Shown piece after piece: positions 33,553-40,976 of a stretch of 40,976 nucleotides of DNA. The stretch spans positions 1-40,976 of the forward strand of contig JBGSJO010000025.1 of NCBI GenBank assembly GCA_041741895.1, given 5' to 3'. The translations under genes and the position numbers were made by a program. This DNA comes from Allopontixanthobacter sp041741895 (GTDB taxonomy: Bacteria > Pseudomonadota > Alphaproteobacteria > Sphingomonadales > Sphingomonadaceae). The notes beneath the pieces were generated by a model. It saw nothing but the letters and a program-made list of their open reading frames with translations, had not been told where the DNA came from and made no database searches. Each line of letters opens with the position of its first letter. The stretch's first letter is position 1.

Positions 33553-34263
33553 TCAGGCAAGCATGACATCGCCGGCGTGGATGGCACGCCAGGTGCCATC
33601 CGCCAAGCGCAGACGGAGTGAACCATCGGGCAGCAGGCCATTGAAAACACCGCTGATGGTCCCGTCGGATTGTTCGTTCACGGTCAGCGGCGTACCCTTT
33701 GGATGGGCCGCGCTTTCCCAGCGATTGATCAACGGCTGGGTGCCATCGGTGCGCCACCGCTGCAATTCACCAGCGAAAATTCCGGCAATGGAACTGGCAA
33801 ACAAATCACGGTCCGGCGCAGGCCCGAATTTCGCCAGCGTAATCGTCTCTCGCCCGGGAACCTGCGGCGCAACAGCCAGATTGACCCCGATGCCCACGAT
33901 GACGCTATCCCCTTCCCGCTCCAGCAGGATGCCCGCCAGCTTCGCAGCCGAGAACATCAGATCGTTGGGCCATTTGAGGCGAAGCGGCAGCGGGTCGGGA
34001 CAATGCGGCAGTACCGCCTGATAGGTGGCAAGGCCCGCCAGCAAAGCAAGCGTCGGCGGGAAAGGATCCCCGGCCTGCAGGTGAATCACGGTCGAGCCCA
34101 TGAAATTTCCGAGGCCGTCAAACCAATCGCGCCCATGCCGGCCGCGTCCGGCAATTTGCCGGTCTGCCACCAGCCAGTGACCTTCGGCGATACGTTCGCC
34201 AGCCTTCAGGCGGGCGGAAAGATCGCCATTTGTCGAACCGGTCCGGGAAACAGTCTCAATCAA
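33553..34263 (-). CDS. birA: Biotin-[acetyl-CoA-carboxylase] ligase
   Basis: Activates biotin with ATP and attaches it to the carboxyl-carrier protein. The 236 residues show GSTNGDL, the biotinyl-AMP loop QIAGRGRHGRDW, LRLKWPNDLM and AKLAGILLE, followed by VIVGIGVNL. There is no N-terminal helix-turn-helix, so it is a class I ligase without repressor function. The start is a TTG 10 bases after nuoN, with a weak ribosome-binding site; no ATG gives a complete N-terminus. The gene order nuoN-birA-coaX is typical of alphaproteobacteria. Confidence 0.92.
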   Translation of the reverse strand: MIETVSRTGSTNGDLSARLKAGERIAEGHWLVADRQIAGRGRHGRDWFDGLGNFMGSTVIHLQAGDPFPPTLALLAGLATYQAVLPHCPDPLPLRLKWPNDLMFSAAKLAGILLEREGDSVIVGIGVNLAVAPQVPGRETITLAKFGPAPDRDLFASSIAGIFAGELQRWRTDGTQPLINRWESAAHPKGTPLTVNEQSDGTISGVFNGLLPDGSLRLRLADGTWRAIHAGDVMLA

Positions 34264-34273
34264 GCTGCGCGGA

Positions 34274-35737
34274 TCAAACCACGGCGAACAGGGCTGCTGC
34301 AGCCCGGTCCGCCAATGCGCCCATCGGCTTTGTCAGGAGATAGCCCAGCGGCGAAACGATGATCGCTGTCACACCAAGCACTGCCCAATGGGCAATGCCA
34401 TTTTCGCCCGTCACCACATCGGCAGGCTCGTCAAAATACATGATCTTGACGATCTTGAGGTAATAAAATGCGCCGATCACACTCGCCGCGATACCGATGA
34501 CTGCCAGGACCAGAAGATCAGCCTCCACCGCCGCCTGGAACACCACGAATTTACCCCAGAACCCGAACAGCGGCGGAATTCCCGCAAGGCTGAGCATCAT
34601 TGCGGCAAGGCACAGCGCCAGAATCGGTTTTGCCCGCGATAGACCGGCGATATCCGCCATCGTCTCGACCTGCTTACCGGCCTTGTCCCGCATCATCAGC
34701 ACCGCCACAAAACTGCCCAGCGACATGGCGACATAGATCGCCAGATAGACCAGCATCGCGCTGGCACCCGCTACCGTCCCGGCAGCAAGGCCGATCAGGA
34801 TGAAGCCGACATTGTTGATCGATGAATAGGCCAGCAGCCGCTTGATATTGGTCTGCCCGATCGCACCAAGCGCGCCAACCACGATGGAAGAAAGCGCGGC
34901 AAAGATGATGATCTGCCGCCACGCATCCGCCTGATTGCCGAAAGCGTCCAGCGTGATCCGCGCGGTCATCGCAATTGCGGCGACTTTCGGCGCGGTGGCG
35001 AAGAAGGTCGTGACCGGCGTGGGCGCGCCCTCATACACGTCCGGCGTCCACATATGGAACGGCACAGCGGAAATCTTGAAGGCAAGACCCGCCAGAACGA
35101 AGATTATCCCCAGCAGCGCGCCGGTGCCCAGCGCGCCCTCGAATGCGGGCCGGATCGACAAATAGCTGGTGCTGCCGGAAAAACCGTACACCAGGCTCAT
35201 CCCGTACAGCAAAATCCCGCTGGCCAGCGCGCCAAGGACGAAATATTTAAGGCCCGCTTCCGCCGAACGTTCATCGCTGCGGGAGAATGACGCCAGCACA
35301 TAGGATGACAGGCTGCTGAGTTCGAGGCCGATATACAGCGTCATCAGATCGGTGGCAGAAACCATCATACCCATGCCGACCGAGGCGAATACCACCAGCA
35401 GCGGATATTCCGGGCGGTATTCCCTGCCCTGGTCGAAGAAGCGCGGGGTCACGACCAGACAGGCAATAGCCGCAAGGTAGATCAGCAATTTGGCCACGCT
35501 GCCGAATGCATCCATCCGGTACAGCCCGCCGAATGCATCGCCGCCCTGTTCGAAAGAAGGGTTAATCAGCAGGCTGGCGGTAATCACAGCCGCGCCAACC
35601 AGCGCGCCGGCCGCGAGGATCGTGCTAAGCCGCGCTGATTTCTGGCCGCCCCATGCGGCGATCAGGGTCAGGATCAGGCCCGATATGGAAAGGAAGATTT
35701 CCGGCCCGGTCAGGTAAAGGGAGATGCCATAATTCAT
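34274..35737 (-). CDS. nuoN: NADH-quinone oxidoreductase subunit N
   Basis: An antiporter-like proton-pumping subunit of complex I in the inner membrane. The 487 residues hold about 14 membrane helices. The conserved Glu lies in LYIGLELSSLSSYVL, and the discontinuous-helix region is seen at KISAVPFHMWTPDVYEGAPT. INNVGFILIGLAAGT is the later helix-break region. Its ATG shares one base with the nuoM stop (TAATG). It is the last nuo gene; birA follows. Confidence 0.97.
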   Translation of the reverse strand: MNYGISLYLTGPEIFLSISGLILTLIAAWGGQKSARLSTILAAGALVGAAVITASLLINPSFEQGGDAFGGLYRMDAFGSVAKLLIYLAAIACLVVTPRFFDQGREYRPEYPLLVVFASVGMGMMVSATDLMTLYIGLELSSLSSYVLASFSRSDERSAEAGLKYFVLGALASGILLYGMSLVYGFSGSTSYLSIRPAFEGALGTGALLGIIFVLAGLAFKISAVPFHMWTPDVYEGAPTPVTTFFATAPKVAAIAMTARITLDAFGNQADAWRQIIIFAALSSIVVGALGAIGQTNIKRLLAYSSINNVGFILIGLAAGTVAGASAMLVYLAIYVAMSLGSFVAVLMMRDKAGKQVETMADIAGLSRAKPILALCLAAMMLSLAGIPPLFGFWGKFVVFQAAVEADLLVLAVIGIAASVIGAFYYLKIVKIMYFDEPADVVTGENGIAHWAVLGVTAIIVSPLGYLLTKPMGALADRAAAALFAVV

Positions 35738-37302
35738 TAGTGCGCTCCCTCAGCGGCTTCTTCTTCGTGACCGCTGCCGACATGCGGCATCGCATTGGCT
35801 GCTCCGGCGCGCGGGGTTCCGACCGCCAGTTTCGCGTCACCTTCCGGCGCGGCGCGGGCCAGCCTTGCATCCAGCGCAGCAATATCCGCACGCATCGGGG
35901 CGAGGAAACTCTCCGGGTAAACCCCCATCCACAGCACCGCAGCGGCAATGGGGCCGAGCATCAGCCACTCGCGCACACCGATGTCCTTCATTGCTGCCGC
36001 GTCGGTATTCTTCTGGATGCCAAAGGCAACCCGGCGGTAGAGATAGAGCATATATGCAGCACCAAGGATGATACCCGTGGTGCAAACCAGAGTCACCAGA
36101 CTGGAAACCTCGTAGATTCCGGCCAGCGACAGGAATTCACCGACGAAACCGCTGGTTCCCGGCAGACCGATACTCGCCATGGTGAATAGCAAGAACAGCA
36201 GCGCATATTTCGGCATATTGATGCTGAGCCCGCCGTAGCGATCAATCTCGCGCGTATGCAGCCGGTCGTAAATCACGCCGACACACAGGAACAGTGCCGC
36301 CGACACGAGACCATGGCTGAGCATCACGATCATCGAACCTTCGAGGCCCTGTACGTTGAAAGAAAACAGCCCGACCGTAACGATCGCCATATGCGCAACC
36401 GAGGAATAGGCGATCAGTTTCTTCATGTCGTTCTGTACCAGCGCGATCAGGCTGGTGATCACCACTGCCGCCATCGACAGGATGTATATCAGCCAGGCGA
36501 ATTGCGCGGATGCTTCGGGAAACATCGGCAGGCTGAAACGGATGAAACCGTATCCGCCCATCTTGAGCAAGACCCCGGCGAGGATCACGGAACCCGCGGT
36601 GGGTGCCTGGACGTGGGCATCGGGCAGCCAGGTATGCACCGGCCACATCGGCACTTTGACCGCGAAGCTGGCGAAGAATGCCAGCCACAGCCATGTCTGC
36701 GCCCCGGCCGGGAAATCGTAATTCATCAGCGTCGGGATGTCGGTCGTCCCCGCTTGACCCGTCATCCACATCATCGCGATCAGCATCAACACCGAGCCAA
36801 GCAAAGTGTAGAGGAAGAATTTGTAGCTGGCGTAAATCCGGTTGGTTCCGCCCCAGATACCGATGATCAGATACATCGGGATCAGGCCCGCTTCGAAGAA
36901 GATGTAGAACAGATACAAATCCTGCGCGGAGAACACGCCGATCATCAGCAGTTCCATGATCAGGAACGCGGCCATATATTCGCCAACGCGGGTGGTGATC
37001 GATTCCCAGCTCGCCAGGATGCAGATCGGCATCAGGAACGTGCTGAGCACGATCAGCAGCAATGCGATCCCGTCTATCCCCAAGGCATAATTGAAGCCCG
37101 CGAACAACGCTGCGCGTTCGGTGAACTGCCACTGCGCCCCGCCAATGTCATAATTGGCCCATAGCAGGATGCCGAGCGCTAGATTGACCAATGTCGCGCC
37201 CAGCGCGATGGTGCGCGCGGGTTTCGCCTCGACAAACAGACAGGCTATCGCTGCCAGCAGCGGCACCAGCAGCATTACGGAAAGTATGGGAAAACCGCCC
37301 AT
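35737..37302 (-). CDS. nuoM: NADH-quinone oxidoreductase subunit M
   Basis: An antiporter-like subunit of complex I, 521 residues with about 14 helices. The essential Glu is in YIFFEAGLIPMYLIIG, and VKVPMWPVHTWLPDAHVQAP is the family signature, with AYSSVAHMAIVTVGLF further on. The start is the ATG giving MGGFPILSVMLLVPLLAAI, which shares one base with the nuoL stop; the open frame upstream is shadow. A hydrophilic tail ending GHEEEAAEGAH follows the last helix. Confidence 0.97.
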   Translation of the reverse strand: MGGFPILSVMLLVPLLAAIACLFVEAKPARTIALGATLVNLALGILLWANYDIGGAQWQFTERAALFAGFNYALGIDGIALLLIVLSTFLMPICILASWESITTRVGEYMAAFLIMELLMIGVFSAQDLYLFYIFFEAGLIPMYLIIGIWGGTNRIYASYKFFLYTLLGSVLMLIAMMWMTGQAGTTDIPTLMNYDFPAGAQTWLWLAFFASFAVKVPMWPVHTWLPDAHVQAPTAGSVILAGVLLKMGGYGFIRFSLPMFPEASAQFAWLIYILSMAAVVITSLIALVQNDMKKLIAYSSVAHMAIVTVGLFSFNVQGLEGSMIVMLSHGLVSAALFLCVGVIYDRLHTREIDRYGGLSINMPKYALLFLLFTMASIGLPGTSGFVGEFLSLAGIYEVSSLVTLVCTTGIILGAAYMLYLYRRVAFGIQKNTDAAAMKDIGVREWLMLGPIAAAVLWMGVYPESFLAPMRADIAALDARLARAAPEGDAKLAVGTPRAGAANAMPHVGSGHEEEAAEGAH

Positions 37303-39371
37303 CAGATTAGCACCCAAGAGACGGCGGCGATCAATCCGAGCAGCATGATCAGCGCGTAGGAAGTTAGATAGCCCGACTGGATACGTTTCGCCGCGCCGGT
37401 TCCCTTGATCACCAGCCACGCTGCGCCATTGGGGCCGAAGCGGTCGATTATGCCCTCGTCACCGGTCTTCCACAGTTTCCGGCCAAGCCAGAAAGCAGGA
37501 CGAACGAAGATGAGATCATACAATTCGTCGAAATACCATTTGTTGTACACGAAGCGGTGCACCAGCCGGAACTGCTCGACAAATTTGCCAGGGATCGACG
37601 TGTCACGGATATAGGCCAGCCACGCCCCGAACAGCCCGAGCAGCATCACGAATGTCGCGGTCAGTTTCACCCACAGAGGAACCGCGTGCATGGCGTGGAT
37701 CAAATTCTCGTTATAATGGATCGATCCGCCCCAGAATTCTGCACTGTCGAGGAACTGTGGGTTGAAAACGAACCCGGCAAACACCGCGCCCAGGGTCAAT
37801 ACCCCAAGCGGAATTAGCATCGTAATCGGGCTTTCATGCGGGTGATACCCCGCCGTACCGTCATGCAGATCCGGTGAAGGCGCCGCATGGACCGCGTCTT
37901 CTCCGGCGGCTTCCTGCGCCGGTAGACTATGCGTCTCGGGATCGTCATGGCCGTGATGGATCGCGTGCTGGATATGCTCACTCTCTGCCCAGCGCGGCTT
38001 GCCCCAGAAGGTGAGGAACATCAGCCGCCAGCTGTAGAAACTGGTCAGCAGCGCGGCAAAGGCACCCATCCAGAAGGCGAATTGCGACAATTCTGTCCCC
38101 CGCGCAAAGGCCACTTCGAGAATGGCGTCCTTGGAATGAAAGCCCGCGAAACCGGCGTGCAGCCAGTATATCCCAACCCCGGTGATCGCCAGCGTTCCGG
38201 CCAGCATGGCAAGGAAGGTGAACGGGATCTGTTTACGCAGTCCGCCGTAATAACGCATGTCCTGTTCGTGGTGCATCGCATGGATCACACTGCCCGCGCC
38301 GAGGAACAGCAGCGCCTTGAAGAAGGCATGGGTGAACAGGTGGAACATCGCCGCGCCATACGCGCCGACGCCCGCGGCGAAGAACATGTAACCCAGCTGC
38401 GAACAAGTGGAATAGGCGATGACCCGCTTGATATCCCACTGCGTAGTGCCAACCGTCGCAGCGAAAATACAAGTGGCCGCGCCGACGAAGATCACCATGC
38501 CCAGCGCAATCGGGGCGGTTTCAAACATCGGCGACAGGCGGCAGACCATGAACACGCCCGCGGTCACCATGGTCGCCGCGTGGATCAGGGCCGACACCGG
38601 GGTCGGGCCTTCCATCGCGTCGGGCAGCCAGGTGTGCAGCCCAAGCTGCGCCGATTTGCCCATCGCGCCGATGAACAGCAGGATGCATAGCACATCCATG
38701 GTGTGCATCCGGTAACCGAGGAAACCGATGGTTGAACCGCTCATCGACGGAGCAGCCGCCAGAATTTCCGGGATCGACACGGTGCCGAACACCACGAATG
38801 TGCCGAAAATACCCAGCATGAAACCAAGATCGCCCACGCGGTTGACCACAAAGGCCTTGATCGCGGCGGCATTGGCGCTCGGCTTCTTGAACCAGAACCC
38901 GATCAGCAGATAGGACGCTAGGCCTACCCCTTCCCAGCCGAAGAACATCTGGACCAGATTATCGGCAGTCACCAGCATCAGCATCGCGAAGGTGAACAGG
39001 CTGAGATAGGCGAAGAACCGCGGCTGGTCCGGATCTTCATCCATATAACCCCAGCTATAAAGATGGACGAGAGCGGAAACACTGGTGATCACCACCAGCA
39101 TCACCGCCGTCAGCGTGTCGACGCGCAGCGCCCAGTCGAAACTGAGGCTGCCCGACTGCACCCATTGCATCACCGGCACCAAAGTGGCGGTCGCATCCCC
39201 GGCGACAAAGCCGAGAAAGATCGGCCAGCTGAGCGCGCATGAAATGAACAGCGCGCCGGTGGTGATCAGCTTGACCGGCAGATTGCCCAGCGCGCGATTG
39301 CCCAGCCCGCCGATAATGGCCGCCAGCAAGGGCAGGAAAACGATGAGGAGGATGGAGTTCACAGCGGTCAA
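37302..39371 (-). CDS. nuoL: NADH-quinone oxidoreductase subunit L
   Basis: The distal proton-pumping subunit of complex I, 689 residues with about 16 helices and the long lateral helix near the C-terminus. The signatures FFGWEGVGLASYLLIGFW, LGLHTWLPDAMEGPTPVSAL and AYSTCSQLGYMFFA are present. A His-rich loop (ESEHIQHAIHHGHDDPETHS, about 480-500) lies between late helices. The start is TTG, overlapping the nuoK stop by 4 bases (TTGA); a GTG three codons later is an alternative. Confidence 0.96.
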   Translation of the reverse strand: MTAVNSILLIVFLPLLAAIIGGLGNRALGNLPVKLITTGALFISCALSWPIFLGFVAGDATATLVPVMQWVQSGSLSFDWALRVDTLTAVMLVVITSVSALVHLYSWGYMDEDPDQPRFFAYLSLFTFAMLMLVTADNLVQMFFGWEGVGLASYLLIGFWFKKPSANAAAIKAFVVNRVGDLGFMLGIFGTFVVFGTVSIPEILAAAPSMSGSTIGFLGYRMHTMDVLCILLFIGAMGKSAQLGLHTWLPDAMEGPTPVSALIHAATMVTAGVFMVCRLSPMFETAPIALGMVIFVGAATCIFAATVGTTQWDIKRVIAYSTCSQLGYMFFAAGVGAYGAAMFHLFTHAFFKALLFLGAGSVIHAMHHEQDMRYYGGLRKQIPFTFLAMLAGTLAITGVGIYWLHAGFAGFHSKDAILEVAFARGTELSQFAFWMGAFAALLTSFYSWRLMFLTFWGKPRWAESEHIQHAIHHGHDDPETHSLPAQEAAGEDAVHAAPSPDLHDGTAGYHPHESPITMLIPLGVLTLGAVFAGFVFNPQFLDSAEFWGGSIHYNENLIHAMHAVPLWVKLTATFVMLLGLFGAWLAYIRDTSIPGKFVEQFRLVHRFVYNKWYFDELYDLIFVRPAFWLGRKLWKTGDEGIIDRFGPNGAAWLVIKGTGAAKRIQSGYLTSYALIMLLGLIAAVSWVLI

Positions 39372-39673
39372 CCCTTCATCCGGTTGACATCATCAACCGC
39401 AATCGTGCCGCGCTGCCGGAAATAGATCACCAGGATGGCCAGCCCGATGGCGGCCTCTCCGGCTGCAACGGTCAACACGAACATGGCGAAAATCTGCCCG
39501 GTCAGATCGCCGAGAAAGGCGCTGAATGCAACCAGATTGATGTTCACCGACAGCAGTATCAGTTCGATCGCCATCAAGATGACGATCACGTTCTTGCGGT
39601 TGAGGAAAATCCCCAGCACGCCGAGCACGAACAATACCGCGCTGACGACAATATAATGTTCGATGCCGATCAT
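39368..39673 (-). CDS. nuoK: NADH-quinone oxidoreductase subunit K
   Basis: A small membrane subunit of complex I with three helices, 101 residues. The two buried glutamates of the proton path are visible: Glu36-37 region in LMAIELILLSVNINLVAF and Glu72 region in VAAGEAAIGLAI. The stop overlaps the nuoL start. A short palindromic repeat separates it from nuoJ. Confidence 0.97.
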   Translation of the reverse strand: MIGIEHYIVVSAVLFVLGVLGIFLNRKNVIVILMAIELILLSVNINLVAFSAFLGDLTGQIFAMFVLTVAAGEAAIGLAILVIYFRQRGTIAVDDVNRMKG

Positions 39674-39698
39674 GACCGTGCAGTTCCTGATGTCCGCT

Positions 39699-39723
39699 CA
39701 TCCTGAGCTTGTCGAAGGATCAC
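39699..39723. repeat. Short palindromic repeat between nuoJ and nuoK
   Basis: catcctgagcttgtcgaagg followed by atcac contains the imperfect inverted repeat gatcct/aggatc-type arms and is a sequence I recognise as a very common dispersed intergenic repeat in bacteria. The nuoJ stop codon lies in its arm, so it abuts the gene directly within the operon. Confidence 0.55.
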
Positions 39724-40346
39724 AATTCCACTCCCTTGCCCACTTCGGGACGTGTATTGATCGTAGCATCTTCCGGACGGCGGCGGTTCTGTTTGCCGAT
39801 GTCCTGGTGGCCGCGGTGCGGGCCCGATGCGCGTTCGCGGTGGGTCAGCACGATGGCGCCGATCATCGCGACGAGCAGGATCAGCCCTGCCGCCTCGAAC
39901 AGGAACAGATAGTCGGTGTAAAGCAGCGCGCCGATGTTCTCGATATTGCTCTTGTCCAACAGCGGCGCGGCGCTGCCATCGGGCGTGCCCAATTCAAGCG
40001 CACCCGCACCATAGGCACCAATGCCCAGGATCAGTTCCGCCAGCAGGATCAGCGCAATCGCGATCCCGAGCGGGAAGTTCCTCATAAAACCGGCGCGCAG
40101 TTCGGCGAAATCGATGTTGAGCATCATCACCACGAACAGGAACAGCACCGCGACCGCGCCCACATAAACGATCACCAGCAACATCGCGATAAACTCCGCG
40201 CCCACCAGCACCATCAGGCCCGCCGCGTTGAAGAACGATACGATCAGCCACAGAACAGAATGCACCGGATTGCGCGACATGATTGTCAGCGTAGCAGCGG
40301 CAATCAAAAGCACCGCGAACAGATAAAAGGCAAAGGTCTGGATCAT
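39720..40346 (-). CDS. nuoJ: NADH-quinone oxidoreductase subunit J
   Basis: A membrane subunit of complex I with five helices, 208 residues. The third helix carries the conserved YVGAVAVLFLFVVMMLN with the pi-bulge region; NPVHSVLWLIVSFFNAAGL is the second. After the fifth helix (GLILLVAMIGAIVLTHRER) a basic hydrophilic tail follows, as usual in alphaproteobacteria. It is flanked by repeats on both sides, so the operon is interrupted by non-coding structure at this gene only. Confidence 0.96.
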   Translation of the reverse strand: MIQTFAFYLFAVLLIAAATLTIMSRNPVHSVLWLIVSFFNAAGLMVLVGAEFIAMLLVIVYVGAVAVLFLFVVMMLNIDFAELRAGFMRNFPLGIAIALILLAELILGIGAYGAGALELGTPDGSAAPLLDKSNIENIGALLYTDYLFLFEAAGLILLVAMIGAIVLTHRERASGPHRGHQDIGKQNRRRPEDATINTRPEVGKGVEL

Positions 40347-40352
40347 AATACT

Positions 40353-40436
40353 TCGTCACCCCAGCGCAGGCTGGGGTCGCTGGCCCCTCGGTCGGACTTT
40401 GATTGAACCCGATCCCGGCACTTGCCGGGATGACGA
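40353..40436. repeat. REPIN-like double hairpin between nuoI and nuoJ
   Basis: Two hairpins, accccagc/gctggggt (40358-40377) and atcccggc/gccgggat (40412-40431), are enclosed by the outer inverted repeat tcgtca (40353-40358) and tgacga (40431-40436). A pair of REP-like units in inverted orientation is the layout of REPIN elements. It occupies most of the 128-base gap in the operon. Confidence 0.65.
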
Positions 40437-40474
40437 GCTTGATTGAGATCGGCGGCCCCCATCACACTCAGCCC

Positions 40475-40966
40475 CTAACGATACGGTGCATCGGCTTCAA
40501 GGTTTGCGGCGATTGCCCGCTCCCACTTGTCCCCGTTGGCGAGTAATTTGGTCTTGTCGTAAAGCAGTTCTTCGCGCGTTTCGGTCGCATATTCGAAATT
40601 CGGACCTTCGACGATGGCGTCCACCGGGCAGGCTTCCTGACAGAAGCCGCAATAGATGCATTTGACCATGTCAATGTCATAACGAACGGTCCGCCGGGTG
40701 CCGTCATTGCCGCGCGGACCGGCTTCGATGGTGATGGCTTGCGCCGGGCAAATCGCCTCGCAAAGCTTGCAGGCAATGCAGCGCTCCTCACCATTCGGGT
40801 AGCGGCGAAGTGCATGTTCACCGCGAAAACGCGGGCTGCTGGGGCCTTTTTCGAATGGATAGTTCAGCGTCGCCTTTGGCTTGAAGAAGTAGCGCATCGA
40901 CAGGAAGAACGCGCTGACGAATTCGGCAAGCAATAGCGACTTGGCAGCTTGTGCAATCGTGCTCAT
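40475..40966 (-). CDS. nuoI: NADH-quinone oxidoreductase subunit I
   Basis: A peripheral-arm subunit of complex I carrying iron-sulfur clusters N6a and N6b near the membrane. The 163 residues have two ferredoxin motifs, CIACKLCEAICP (Cys63, 66, 69, 73) and CIYCGFCQEACP (Cys103, 106, 109, 113), each with four cysteines. The amphipathic N-terminal helix AQAAKSLLLAEFVSAFFLSM anchors it to the membrane. The gene is complete; nuoH should lie just beyond the end of the window. Confidence 0.97.
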   Translation of the reverse strand: MSTIAQAAKSLLLAEFVSAFFLSMRYFFKPKATLNYPFEKGPSSPRFRGEHALRRYPNGEERCIACKLCEAICPAQAITIEAGPRGNDGTRRTVRYDIDMVKCIYCGFCQEACPVDAIVEGPNFEYATETREELLYDKTKLLANGDKWERAIAANLEADAPYR

Positions 40967-40976
40967 CGTTTTGCTT

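Noticed and set aside
37860..37930. His/Glu-rich loop in nuoL as a sign of fusion or insertion
   Set aside because: Loops of this kind between late helices of NuoL occur in alphaproteobacteria; the frame and the helices on both sides are intact.

Overview
The window is a chromosomal stretch of an alphaproteobacterium, most likely Sphingomonadales and probably Erythrobacteraceae (Erythrobacter/Altererythrobacter-like). The evidence is protein content and gene order: PDH E1-beta with an N-terminal lipoyl domain, ftsB-pdhA-pdhB, grxC-nitrilase-DUF1178, ppiD next to a trp cluster, lexA/comEC/gltX/gltA, and nuoI-N followed by birA-coaX-rnj-DUF1467. Composition is GC-rich, with long antisense open frames typical of such genomes. 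No phage or plasmid backbone, CRISPR array or rRNA was seen. Many genes appear to start at TTG or GTG.

Layout. 1-424: an IS200-type transposase remnant with a long perfect inverted repeat over its start. 425-3439 (minus): pdhB, pdhA, ftsB. 3581-5229 (plus): hppD and a VOC-fold protein. Then tRNA-Arg(CCU) and a minus-strand DUF1178/nitrilase/glutaredoxin operon. 7120-7620: hsp20 behind a ROSE-like RNA thermometer. 8036-11020 (minus): pyrG, secG, tpiA. 11257-19413 (plus): ppiD, trpE, a DUF2233 lipoprotein, prolyl aminopeptidase, trpG, trpD, trpC and moaC, most with 4-base overlaps. 19641-20342: lexA with its own SOS box. 20401-21240: the C-terminal remnant of comEC. 21269-24003: gltX and gltA.

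24024-30714 is the least familiar region. A minus-strand set of four genes encodes an Hpt-like protein with Met in place of the phosphorylatable His, a nucleotidyltransferase-like/membrane fusion, a DUF2336-like protein, and a PAS/histidine-kinase-like protein with Pro in place of the phosphoacceptor His. It is divergent from an 872-residue protein with two N-terminal membrane helices and a very long coiled coil, resembling the polarity factor TipN. This looks like a phosphorelay-derived module that may no longer carry phosphate, next to a polarity or envelope scaffold. It is my candidate for an undescribed system; the functional link is inference from adjacency.

30839-40966 (minus): nuoI, J, K, L, M, N, then birA, coaX, RNase J and DUF1467. 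Short palindromic repeats sit between nuoI and nuoJ, between nuoJ and nuoK, and after DUF1467.

Most of the window is core metabolism: pyruvate to acetyl-CoA (pdhAB), citrate synthase, respiratory complex I, tryptophan synthesis, CTP synthesis, CoA and biotin enzymes, and tyrosine catabolism. Signs of local loss are the truncated comEC, the absence of moeA between moaC and lexA, and the broken transposase.
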